20,910 bases of DNA from Conoideocrella luteorostrata (Eukaryota; Ascomycota; Sordariomycetes; Hypocreales; Clavicipitaceae). Positions 10,401 through 19,880 of this stretch are shown here, piece after piece. Position 1 is the stretch's first letter; each line of letters starts with the position of its first letter. The translations under genes were made by a program, and so were the position numbers. The DNA lies in NCBI GenBank assembly GCA_032433595.1, contig JASWJB010000511.1, positions 1 through 20,910 on the forward strand. The letters are read 5' to 3'. The notes below the pieces were generated by a model. That model ran no database searches and was not told the origin of the DNA. It saw nothing but the letters and a program-made list of their open reading frames with translations.

Positions 10401-10984
10401 ATCGGCATGTCAGGGGCAGGGCAACCTATAGATCATATCATTATTGAACTTCAAGTTCATCTCAGTAGAGCATGAATTTACATAGCTATTTCCGTTGTCT
10501 TAATTCATATCAGTGGGATAAATAGTACTTGAGCCGGTATATTCTCTGGTCCTATGTGGTTAGGTTAAGAGGTCGTTACGTCTCATTTGAGCGATTAAGT
10601 TTTACGCATTACGACGCTAGGCTAGCAAGTGTCCATGTGCAGATATCTATAATCGAATATAGGGTGTTCTATACATTTCGCCCCGTTAACACTGCCTAAC
10701 GGTAAATGCTTATCGCTCAATTATCGCTATCTTTCGTTATCCGCCCAGCCGTAATTGTGGTTGGCTTTGGCTTTTCTCTCGCCGTGTCCTTGCATAAAAC
10801 CAAATTTCCACGCTGTACATCTTGCAGTCCGAGACTTATCGGCCTGCAATTTGTCTAGTCTCCCTCAAAACGCCCATATAATGCCCCGAACTAAATCAAT
10901 AATCTTTGACAGACGCATTGTACACGTCATTTGTTAGCACCCGTGATACCCAAAACAGCGAAAAGGAAATGGATTTACGGGATA
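7435..10984. other. Long gene-free region upstream of the bHLH gene
   Basis: About 3.5 kb without a supported gene. The left part (7435 to about 8800) is probably the promoter and leader of the minus-strand bHLH gene; regulators in fungi often have long upstream regions. It includes a CATGCATGCATGCATG run at 8121-8136 and the 12-base palindrome CCGTCCGGACGG at 8627-8638. The C-rich block at 9138-9200 is listed separately. From about 9600 to 10980 the DNA is AT-richer with no long open frame, like degraded sequence. A CCGTTA/TAACGG inverted repeat occurs at 10683-10702. Open frames such as 8110-8499 and 8767-9165 (both minus) carry no recognisable domain. Confidence 0.55.
9138..9200. repeat. 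CCCCATCA tandem-like block, G-quadruplex pattern on minus strand
   Basis: Degenerate repeats of CCCCATCA. C-runs lie at 9144-9147, 9154-9160, 9165-9168 and 9173-9176, with another at 9193-9197. On the minus strand these give four runs of at least four G separated by loops of 4-6 bases, which satisfies the usual quadruplex pattern. The block lies about 1.7 kb upstream of the bHLH start. Confidence 0.8.
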
Positions 10985-12436
10985 TTAACATCCAAGACGA
11001 GGTGATAGGCCCGCACTTGAGCATACTCTGTCTCGATATGTCATGACCGCAAAAGAAATAAAATAGCTAATATCTCTGACTGTCGAAGCAATGCCAAAGG
11101 AGACTCGAATAGCTCCTCCCGATGGAAGATGTGCTATCTCAAGGAACTCCTCGTAGCTCCTCCTCTTTGCGTGAGGCAGCAGCTTGAGAGCCGAAGCAGA
11201 CACTCCAAATGTCGTTTCTCCTGCACCTGGGTTGCAGAAACAGCCGGTGCGCAGCGAGATGCGTGCTGCGCTGGACTCGCCCGCGACGAGACGCTCGTCT
11301 ACTATATCGCCCTGGGCGTCGAGAAAGTTGAATGCGACAGTACCGCCTCGGGACTCGGTGTCAGTAGGGCCGTAAATGGCAACCATTGGTCTACCATTGC
11401 TGTGTTGGAGTGCAAGTAGGCTGTCGATGAACCACCCTGTCAAACATCGTACTCGTGTTCCGATGAGTTCCATCCCAATGTCCGCTATCCAGTCCAGACC
11501 AAAATGAACATCCGGTATTGACAGATAGTTGACAGTACCATCTTCAAACGCTCCTTCGTTGTCAACCAACGAATGCCATGGAATGCCTACCGTAGCAGCC
11601 TGCACAGTACCTCCGGCAAAATAGGGCCTGACGAGACGCGACAGCGCATCGCGACGGGCAATCAAGCATCCCACGCCAGTCGGGAAGCCAAACACTTTGT
11701 ACCAGCTCACCATGACAAACTCGGGGCTGATTACAGACAAGTCAAGTGCACATGTCGGCAGGTATGCTGCCGCATCGAGTAAGACATCATAGCCAGACTC
11801 TTGCGCCAATTTTACCCAGCTAAGAGGATGACGCACTCCGCTAAAGTTACTCTGAGCTGGATAGACAAACAGGCCTCTTTTCCGGCGAGCAGACGATCCG
11901 AATGGCCATGCCCGCAACTGCCTCTGGCGGCCAAGCCCCTTGGCAACGGTCGAGGTGTCGATCCGAAGATCTTTGGGCCGCATGGGGACGTACACGGTAC
12001 GAGCTCGAGCACGTCGAGCGTACACGCGCAATCCATTCAGTGAATTATGGTTATCGGACGTCAGGACAAGCCGGGAGCGGTGGTGAAATGGGTACGACTC
12101 CCCTACCAGCTTCGCCGCGCCGGTAGCATTGGCTGTGAAGATGACTTGATATTCCTCGGATGATGCGTTAAAGTGAGCCAGCACTCTTTTCCGGGCCAAC
12201 TCCACCAGGTCGGTTGCGCAACGACTCGTCGGGTTTTCTGAATGCGGGTTGCCAAAGGTCGACCCGTCTAGACGTGCCTTGTGGTTCTCGTACTGCTTAC
12301 GGGCAGCAAGTCCAGCACCCGTATAATCCAAGTACACGTGGTTCTGCTCATCGAGGTAATTGTATTGGGTCGCCCGTAGGGCATCAAGCTTGGCAGTGGC
12401 CCTGTACTCAGGATAAGCAAGCAGTATATTCGACAT
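10985..12436 (-). CDS. Standalone Mo-cofactor-sulfurase-like PLP enzyme (aminotransferase class V)
   Basis: A single exon encodes 483 residues of a PLP-dependent class V aminotransferase / cysteine desulfurase fold, closest to the N-terminal domain of molybdenum cofactor sulfurase. Motifs in order: YLDYTGAGL (36-43), STFGNPHSENPTS (59-71), DNHNS (128-132), DAAAYLP (221-227, Asp221 for the PLP ring), SWYKVFGFPTG (244-254, Lys247 as the PLP lysine) and LRTGCFCNPGA (395-405, Cys399 at the persulfide position). It ends with GAIRVSFGIAS (441-451). True sulfurases add a C-terminal MOSC domain; here the protein stops about 30 residues after the class V core, so cofactor binding by MOSC is absent. 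The likely chemistry is sulfur removal from, or other PLP chemistry on, cysteine or a related amino acid; the substrate is unknown. An upstream in-frame ATG (12484) is weaker; the start at 12436 has ACCATG context. Gene-poor DNA flanks it. Confidence 0.88.
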   Translation of the reverse strand: MSNILLAYPEYRATAKLDALRATQYNYLDEQNHVYLDYTGAGLAARKQYENHKARLDGSTFGNPHSENPTSRCATDLVELARKRVLAHFNASSEEYQVIFTANATGAAKLVGESYPFHHRSRLVLTSDNHNSLNGLRVYARRARARTVYVPMRPKDLRIDTSTVAKGLGRQRQLRAWPFGSSARRKRGLFVYPAQSNFSGVRHPLSWVKLAQESGYDVLLDAAAYLPTCALDLSVISPEFVMVSWYKVFGFPTGVGCLIARRDALSRLVRPYFAGGTVQAATVGIPWHSLVDNEGAFEDGTVNYLSIPDVHFGLDWIADIGMELIGTRVRCLTGWFIDSLLALQHSNGRPMVAIYGPTDTESRGGTVAFNFLDAQGDIVDERLVAGESSAARISLRTGCFCNPGAGETTFGVSASALKLLPHAKRRSYEEFLEIAHLPSGGAIRVSFGIASTVRDISYFISFAVMTYRDRVCSSAGLSPRLGC

Positions 12437-15237
12437 GGTGATTGAGAGGGAGGGGGTCGCTCGCAGTCTTTGTTGCGTTGCCATCCAATTAGTATTGCAT
12501 CAGGGCAGAGGAGGGAGAGTCCTTATATTACCTTTACCAAGCTCAAGGTCACCAGGTCGGAACCTCAAATTTGGAGGGCTTTTAGCCCTAGAGTTTCTGG
12601 CTTTGGGCAGCGTACAGCCAGGCTTATGCATTGGGACGCCTTCATTCTGACTATCTACAAACAAATGGGTTGCCGTGGATTTCTCCACATGAATAACTGG
12701 TGATGATGCATGCCACGCAGCCTGTGCGGGGCAAATAGACTGGGCTTTCTTTCTCGGTTGAATCCATCATCGCGCGTCAGCAACCAATAGTCTCTCAATT
12801 TGGTCATCAGCTTCACCCGCCTGTGGGTGTGCAGAAACAATTACTCAATACTTAACTTGGGGGCGAAATGGAGAACAGGGGGCTGGAGACAGTCCTGAGC
12901 TGAGAACAGATGTCCGCGGTAATTCATGAGCACTATAATAATAGCTGCTTGTCATTTCAGAAGGAAGGTACTCTGCAGGAAGTAAGCTTACGATCTTACT
13001 TACTGGTTCGGCGGAACTATCCAGACAATAGAATCGCTCAAGTGGAGTGGTATGTGCTCGAGACAAGATGGAGCCTTCATTCATTCTATTCTGAACAGTC
13101 CAGTCCAGTCCAGTCCAGTCCAATCCAGTCCCACATTACTGCGCAAGCGAATCTACAGAATGTCGGGTCGCCACGTCGTGTCCGGCATCTCCGTTTGTCA
13201 TGATGCTGGTCCTGGTCTGTGTACCCCCACTCTTATGCGTCCTCTCCGCTCACGTTCCAGCCAGTTTACCAATTCACTTTGGGCCTTGACAAAAAATGCT
13301 TTAAGTGACTGATCAAAGGGTGTGTTCTCACAGGGTGCCATATCGTCGCTGGCGTCGCTGTTGACCTATCACCCTCCAGGTGGGTCTTTATCGGTTGGAA
13401 AATTCTTACTGCTCTCCAACGGCTTGAGTTTAGTTCGGGGGTGGCTTCTGTTCAATCAGCACGAGACTTGGCGTTTCCTACCGCATCCTATCAAGCACCA
13501 TTTGGGCCGCAAGTTGGACAAGCCTAGGTCGCAACCAGGCGGTAAGGAGATCAGCACGAGTCCCGATGCAAACCCGTCCAACAGAACGAGCAGCTTCGTC
13601 ACTGCGGATTCTTCATCCCCGCATTATTCAAGGTAATGGATCGCCTCTGCTTTTGCGTATTGGCCGATTTCTTCATTTCTTGGCGTTGGGTGCAGAATGC
13701 CATCTTCCCGTTCCGTAATTGGTCCGTGAATACATGCATGTTAGTCAGGCACGTGGGGAATCGGGCTTTCGTAGCCGGAGACGGACCCTATTTCCCACAC
13801 CGTACACAAAATAGATTGACTATTAATAGTCTTAGGCGTAGCAGCGTGGGCTGCGGCTGAGCGCCCTATAAGATGAAGGGTGTATGCATTACTCGTATGG
13901 AACACCAGAACCAACCGACGCTGGTCGACGAAAATAGCCACTCATAATATTTCGGGTCGATATTTGGTATTGCCTGACAATCAGACCTTCTTCACCGCAA
14001 CTTCCTCCGCTGAATTCCGGATCTGGGCGCAGTGCATAAATGATGTCGACAATGAGTATCTGTTGTTGACATCTTGCAGGTGACACAGCGGGTTGACTAG
14101 CGTCCCGGTCCGGCAATTGTTCAGGGCTGTCGATATTGCATAGACTAAATCAGCAAACAGAGTTCTTGTTTTGCACAACTTGCATATGTCTCCTGCGTTT
14201 TGGCTATGCCATTGGCGAGCTCTTGGTGGATCTAGTGGGCAGGCTTGGCTGAACCGGCGATATTAAATACTACCTATCATTTTTGTCGGGTCAAACGAGA
14301 ATACCGCAAGGACTGGGGAGCATGATCATAAGCGAGGCGGTCCTCCCGAGTAGCTTTTGAGAAGCAGCTAGGTCCTGAGTTTTTAATCCCTGGGCTTCCC
14401 GATAGTCAGGAAGTTCTTTCCACTATTTGTCATTCCGAGTCCGCAGACCAGAGGGACTTCACCGCATCGGCGCCCATTTTGTTTATACAAGACGACGTAA
14501 GAGGTTCTCGTGCCCAAAGCTTCATACGACTTTGGCACGCGATAACGGTACTTTTGTCGTCTCGTAGAGAGTCTATCATACCCCATGTGACTCGAGGTAG
14601 TTCTCCATCCGCGGCAGGAAACTTGGGCGATTCATTAACCACTCTGGCAACGGGGTCGCTCACCTCTAGGTTACTTGACATATAGAATGAAATTCAAGCC
14701 ATAGTCCACAATGCAACGCCGTCGCAACGTACGCAGAGATTCGCAATTTACGTGCGAGGTGCTGAAGCAGATTGCGCCAAGTGGACTCTTCATCGTCAAA
14801 CAGTTGCTTCATTCAGTTCATGTTTCACGCCTGTATAAAAATCGCTTGATTAATGGCCCTGCAATCCTATTTATCGTTGAGCCGGCTCCATAGGCGTTGC
14901 TTCCTAATGCGGCAAGTCACAAAATGGCGTGGCAATTCTAATTGGCGCGAGACAAGGAGCTAATCACTAGGCGAGCGGCTTCCACGTTCCGGTGCGAACC
15001 ACGATCGTACCGACGGACTACAAGGTTGGGCACTGATAACAGTCACTTCTTTCAAAGACTCGGAGAATGTGGTTCGAAACAGACACCTGAAATGCTACTT
15101 GCAAATCGCTCAGAATTAAGTACCTAAATGCTATTTACTGCAGGACTATCAAAGCCCCGTGATCAAACGTTGACGTCATCATATATTCATCCAAATTTGC
15201 CGCATGCAAGGCCGAAGCTCTTGATGATCAAAATCAA
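12437..15237. other. Gene-poor region between the sulfurase-like and lyase genes
   Basis: About 2.8 kb. The first few hundred bases are the promoter of the minus-strand PLP enzyme gene (a TAATATAA-like element on the minus strand at 12523-12530). The rest is AT-rich with only short frames. The most protein-like are 13322-13636 (+, 104 codons) and 14430-14681 (-, 83 codons); neither shows a domain I recognise and neither is annotated as a gene. Confidence 0.5.
13097..13131. repeat. CAGTC microsatellite
   Basis: Tandem CAGTC pentamers, about seven units, with one diverged unit (CAATC) near the end. The tract lies about 660 bases upstream of the PLP enzyme start and is not in a supported coding region. 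Confidence 0.85.
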
Positions 15238-16350
15238 TTAAACTCCGTTTGCAAACGACAACCCGCCGGCTTCCACGTCCACCGCCATTGAATCTTTCAG
15301 ACCGCAAACCTCGAACAAACGGACCGGCGTCAAGTCCTTTGGTGTGCCCACAATACCCTTTGTCTTGAGCAGCGTAAGGGTCTCCTTGATTGCTCGGTAG
15401 GCGGGGGCAATGCAAGCAAAAGAGAAAATCATGATTCTGAAGCCCATTTGGCGAGCCTCATCTACCGTGATGGTAGGGCTGGCTCCGTTCTCAACACTGT
15501 TCAACAGCAACGGCCACGGCGCCAGGTCTTTGACGGCTTGCGCCGCTTGCTCCTTGGATTTGAATCCCTCGAGGAGACCGACATCAGCGCCGAGATCTCG
15601 CGCTGTGCGAAGACGCTCGATGCACTCATCGTATCCGAGCGACTGCAAAGCATCGGTACGAGCAATCAGGACGAAATCTGAGCGCATGCGTACGCGTGCT
15701 GAGTGAGCTGCGCGGATTCTGGCATAGTATTCCTCACGGGGAACAACTTTCTTGCCAGAAAGGTGACCACATCGTTTTGTCAAGACTTGGTCTTCAAGAT
15801 GAGCTCCAGCAACGCCAGAGCGGATATACTGTTCGACGGTGCGAGCGGCCATGATAGGACCGCCATAACCAGTGTCCATGTCGGCAATGAGGGGGGGGCC
15901 GAAAGGATCCAAGTTGGCAATCATGTCAGCATTTTCACGCATCTCGTGAAGCTGAGCAATGGCCAGATCTGGCTGTCCAAGACGAGAAGCTGTAGTTCCT
16001 GCGCCAGTCTTTTGTTGCGATGACGTTAGCACTCTGCAATGAATGCATGGGCAATAGGCACGGCGACACGAAGGGTCTGTTCAATGACATACCATATACA
16101 TGGCGTTGAAGCCGAGTTCGATGGCTGTACGGGCTGACAGGCCATCATATACACCAGGGCAGACAACGAGCTCGTTTGTTTCAAGAAGCATCTTTCGCAG
16201 CTTTGTGGCTCCAGAAACAGGCTCTTGTACTTCAGAGTTGATGTATGGCAAAGCGGAGTTTGCAATTTGATCATGACTCGAAACGTCACCCATATCACGG
16301 CCAAGATGACCGTCAATGGTCACCGCCTTGTCAATGGCACTGGGAAGCAT
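15238..16350 (-). CDS. Isocitrate lyase / PEP mutase superfamily C-C lyase
   Basis: Two exons, 16350-16093 and 16008-15238, encode 342 residues. The 84-nt intron (16092-16009) begins GTATGT, has a GCTAAC branch site and ends AAAAG. The splice restores MYM-TGAGTTASRLGQPDLA, a family motif. Other motifs: CPGVYDGLSA (64-73), ADMDTGYGGP (128-137, Asp129/Asp131 for the metal), LEDQ (157-160), KRCGHLSGK (164-172, Cys166 the usual acid/nucleophile of the lyases) and LIARTDA (200-206). KRCGH argues for a C-C lyase and against PEP mutase, which has a KxNS-type loop instead. Relatives include oxaloacetate acetylhydrolase (oxalate formation), 2,3-dimethylmalate lyase and methylisocitrate lyase. NSVENGASP (256-264) replaces the more common NMVEGG type; I cannot tell which substrate this implies. 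There is no signal peptide, so it is probably cytosolic. The start at 16350 has AACATG context. Confidence 0.92.
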
Positions 16351-16502
16351 GTTGAAGGGTTGAGAGATAAGATACAGTGAAGAAGGCTAGAGTTGCAAAT
16401 ATAGATGTGCCACGAGGTTGAAGTTGGAACGAAGATGCTATACTGTGATGATACTAATAAGCCAAGTCAATTTCTTATTTCCAAAGGGCCCGAGCAATGG
16501 GC

Positions 16503-16509
16503 TTTTATA
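16503..16509 (-). promoter_or_regulatory. TATA box of the C-C lyase gene
   Basis: The minus strand reads TATAAAA about 153 bases upstream of the ATG at 16350. The distance is the same as in the two HsbA promoters of this window. Use is inferred from position. Confidence 0.55.
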
Positions 16510-17940
16510 GTTGAAAGATCGGTGGTAACGACACTCCACTTCTCCATGCTGTCAGGGAATAAGACCAGTCCATGACCTCTGCGCACTCCGTTCCGTTATC
16601 GATCCTCCTCAAACACACACACACGGGTGAAATTGGAATATCAAGACGGACGGACTAGCCGGCCATGAGGCCTGCATGGCGTAATGCTTCAGAGCTGATT
16701 CACCCCGGTAGGCATAGCAGGGGGCCAAGGGGGGGGCACAGGAGATAAAAAAAAAACCTTTTTGCCGGCGGCATGTGGCCTCCCTGGTGGTCTTGGCAAA
16801 CCCTCCTTTGGTCTCCTGCCATGAAATGGCATACCTGAGATGTAACAGCACTAGCAAGTAAGCTTATAAGATAACATCATCTTAGCGCTACGTCCCGACT
16901 TGTATCATTAACCGTAATATGATAACCGATGGACCTCATGGCCTATGAGCTCCGAATTTTCTGGGGCTCTGCCAAGGCTTGGCAATCACCGATGAGGGTT
17001 GGCACTTTTGACGCCACCATGTTGAGGACGTCGAGATCCGACTCTGCTTGCATACAGGTCACCGCATGTCGGAAGAACTTGTCCATGCGAACGCATGACC
17101 CAGGCTCGCAATCGGCCATCTCGTATCACGGCCCGCTCGTCCAGTCCTTTCCTGACCTGCATATAAGTGTCCGAAATCTCGGGTATGCCAGCCGCTGGGG
17201 GTAGGGAATAACTATGGACATGCTGTGAATCCGAGCACAACAGTGTTTGGGGCGGACCGCCGATTGACATCGTGTGCTTATTTTGTTTTAAAATGGCTTC
17301 GACCAGAAGGTTTGTCTGTGCCACGCAACGCGATACCTCGCTCCCCCCGCCCCGGACCCAACACGGGATGCGCATGGAGCCGTATTACTTCAAATCCGGA
17401 GTCTTGTGAATCTTGGCTCCCCAACCAGTCGTTTTATCTCATCGCGAGTTAGCTGGGCTCTCGGACGAAAGGGCTTTGGTGGTGGCGGAACATCGCCGAA
17501 GTATGTGAGGCACGAGTGGTCTGGGGGTGGACCAGGCCAAAGCGCTCCATAGTTGCTGACGCTCGCTCGCATCGCAAAATGCCAATGTTTGCAGCCTGGC
17601 ACCAATGTAACCAACTGACCTGGACTAAAAGACTTTAGGTTTCGCACCATATTAAGAGTTTGTGGAGACGGAAACTTGGCAAGCACTGGCAGCACAGTCA
17701 AATTGCAACCCACAATGATGCATAAAAGGACAAATGTATTTGCTTGTAGTCTTATGTGGCCGGCCAAGGCGTTTCACGGATGGGGCAAAGAAAGACTGCG
17801 ATGTGACACAGTGTTGCATCAACACATTAATCCTTTCGGGGCAGAATTGTCGTTCTTACAAGCGCTCCGCTTCTCGGCAGACAGAGAAGAGGAAGTCTGG
17901 AAGGTTGGCAGGTTGTATTGAGCACGCATGTTGTACAAGA

Positions 17941-17974
17941 GCAAATACTATTGCAAATACTATGCAAATACTAT
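17941..17974. repeat. Three copies of GCAAATACTAT
   Basis: Three perfect 11-base copies of GCAAATACTAT, the first two separated by one extra T and the last two directly joined. A shortened GCAATAT follows. They lie about 610 bases upstream of the DUF1275 start. Confidence 0.88.
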
Positions 17975-18488
17975 GCAATATAGAATCCATACGGGCAACG
18001 CTGTTATCTCGTGAGACGACGAATGCCCCGAGACCGGGACAAGCATGCACGGGATGGCGTCCAGTCGGCGGCAGCCCGTCCTCCGGGGTGATGACTGACA
18101 GAAGAGATGGACCAGTCGATGGCCAGGCCCGGATCGATTTGGCTCAAGAGAGGCCGCATCCATGCGGCCTGCAAATGCCAAGGCTGCCGGTTGGCCGATC
18201 AGAAGGAGCCAAGCCAAATAGGCCCCGCCGAGACTCCATAAGCGGAGTCTATATTCCACGAACGCCGCACCTGGAGCTCGCGGGATTGGCTGCACGCTGC
18301 TCTGTCAAATTACTCCGATTACTCCCGCCCCATCGCATGATAGGAAGAAACGCCGAAGGGTTAAAAAAAAAAAAATTCCAGGAGTCACCTTGTCGTCCTA
18401 ATCCTCCCCACGACATAAATGCGCGGTTTCTTGCGGAGGAGGAGAGCCCGTTGTTGTCATTCTGATTCGCAGCGCATTTTAAATCCAT

Positions 18489-18534
18489 TCATCTATCCAT
18501 CCATCCATCCATCCATACATACATACATACATAC
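18489..18534. repeat. CCAT and ACAT tetranucleotide microsatellites
   Basis: A run of ATCC/CCAT units passes directly into a run of ATAC/ACAT units, ending about 50 bases before the DUF1275 ATG. It probably lies in that gene's 5' leader, where slippage could alter leader length. Confidence 0.85.
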
Positions 18535-18581
18535 GCGTGCTCGGGAATATTGAGGATTTGCATTCGGATTCACCAGCCAAG

Positions 18582-19588
18582 ATGAACAGCAGTGTGGCGC
18601 CGCCGCCGCCGCCCAACAAGGAGACCGAGGCCGGGCTCCAGTCGGATTCAGATACTGAGCGGCAAGGCAAGGAGCAGAGTGTCTGGACCAAGTTTTCCGA
18701 GAATGTTGACCTTGACCTCGCTTATCTCCCCCTCCTTGCCTGCTGTTTCGTCTCCGGGTTAACAGATGGCACTATTTACAACGGTGAGTTAAACTTAATC
18801 GATACTCTAAAACGTTTATGCTCTCGGCTCTTGTCTTAACTGGCGTCTGCTAACATATTTCGGCAGCATATGGAACTTTTGTTTCCATGCAGACAGGTAA
18901 GCGTACCCGGTCAAGCCATCCAACTAACGGCATGGGTTGCGAGGTATTCCGCCAATTCACGCTGCTGACAAACCTGCGCTTAGGAAACACCATCTTTGTG
19001 GCTCTTGGAACCTCTGGCTACAACAACAAGCCGTACGGTTGGGCGCGGTCTCTCTGTTCCATTGCCTTCTTCATTGTTGGGTCTTTCGCATTCTCACGCT
19101 TCGCCCTCCGTTTGGGCGGGCGGCGTCGCGGAATCATCATGCTCTCCTTCTTCCTCCAGTCACTCATGGTTGTTCTCGCCGCTGCCATCATTCAAGGGCG
19201 TGTCATCGATGGCTCGTACCCTTCCAAGCGGCCAATCACCGAGGTTGACTTCAAGGAGCTCATCATCATCGCCCTGCTCAGTTTCCAGGCAGCGGGCCAG
19301 ATTGTGAGCAGCCGTACCTTGAAGGTCGGAGAGGTTCCAACTGTTGTCGTCACTAGCATGCTTTGTGATCTCATGTCAGACCCGGCGCTGTTCGCTCTGG
19401 GAAGAAACGACAAACGGAACCGCCGATTCATTGCTTTCGTACTGACTCTAGTTGGCGCGATTTGCGGCGGTTGGATTTCCAAAGCTGCGGGCGCGGTGTC
19501 TCCTTCGCTTTGGACGGTGGCCGGCATCAAGCTTGTCATTGCAATCGGCTGGTACTTTTGGAAGCCAGAGCCCGACTCAGTGGTATGA
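18582..19588 (+). CDS. DUF1275 family membrane protein
   Basis: Three exons (18582-18783, 18867-18896, 18984-19588) encode 278 residues. Intron 1 (83 nt) has GTGAGT, a CTAAC branch site and a CGGCAG end. Intron 2 (87 nt) has GTAAGC, CTAAC and TTAG. The middle exon is only 30 nt and carries part of the family motif GLTDGTIYN-AYGTFVSMQT-GNT. Residues 1-45 are polar with a Pro run and are probably cytosolic. Hydrophobic segments at about 46-62, then SIAFFIVGSFAF, IIMLSFFLQSLMVVLAAAII, ELIIIALLSFQAAGQIV and two near the C-terminus fit about six membrane spans. SFQAAGQIVSSR and VPTVVVTSMLCDL are family hallmarks. The family is related to bacterial YoaK-type proteins; its transported substrate or role is not known. 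The ATG at 18582 has an A at -3; a GTG at 18537 could extend the frame but is unlikely to be used. Confidence 0.93.
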
Positions 19589-19700
19589 AACATGAACAGA
19601 GGTCGACAGGCTAAGCGATCACGAAACAACATAGAAGGCGTACTTTTCTTTTCCCTTGTCTTTTTTTAGATTTGCATTGTCTTTGTATCGAAGATCGGTA

Positions 19701-19738
19701 GCGCGCGCGCGCGCGTGCGTGCGTGTGTGTGTGTGTGT
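19701..19738. repeat. Alternating GC/GT tract, Z-DNA type
   Basis: Thirty-eight bases of strict purine-pyrimidine alternation, GC repeats passing into GT repeats. It lies about 110 bases after the DUF1275 stop codon, probably within or just after its 3' untranslated region. Confidence 0.88.
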
Positions 19739-19860
19739 CGGGCATCTGACATCCCAGACGCAACGCTGTTTCGTGGTTTTTATCTTACTCATGTACAATT
19801 CCTTCAAGGGAATCTGCACAATGCATATTAGCGAGCGTTCAATCATATAGAGATGCCCGA

Positions 19861-19880
19861 TCCAGGTCTGATGACCTGGA
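19861..19880. repeat. Perfect 8-bp hairpin
   Basis: TCCAGGTC, a TGAT loop, then GACCTGGA form a perfect inverted repeat of 8 bp with a 4-base loop, about 270 bases after the DUF1275 stop. There is no T-run after it, and intrinsic terminators are not expected in this kind of genome. Confidence 0.75.

Larger units (their letters stand above)
16351..18581. other. Intergenic region between divergent lyase and DUF1275 genes
   Basis: About 2.2 kb serving as the upstream region of both flanking genes, which diverge. I see no firmly supported gene. A plus-strand frame of 243 codons (17734-18465) and a minus-strand frame of 125 codons (17390-17767) are discussed elsewhere and not accepted. An A-run lies at 18362-18374. 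Confidence 0.55.

Noticed and set aside
12437..12484. Upstream ATG extending the PLP enzyme by 16 residues
   Set aside because: It has a T at position -3, whereas the ATG at 12436 has ACC; the extra residues are not part of the conserved core. The longer form is not excluded.
15238..16350. PEP mutase (phosphonate biosynthesis) as the function of the lyase gene
   Set aside because: The active-site loop is KRCGH, typical of C-C lyases, not the KxNS-type loop of PEP mutase; no phosphonopyruvate decarboxylase is nearby.
17734..18465. Plus-strand open frame of 243 codons starting with ATG
   Set aside because: It has no recognisable domain, crosses the GCAAATACTAT repeat and a poly-A run, is Arg/Pro-rich as expected for chance frames in GC-rich DNA, and lies where the DUF1275 promoter should be.
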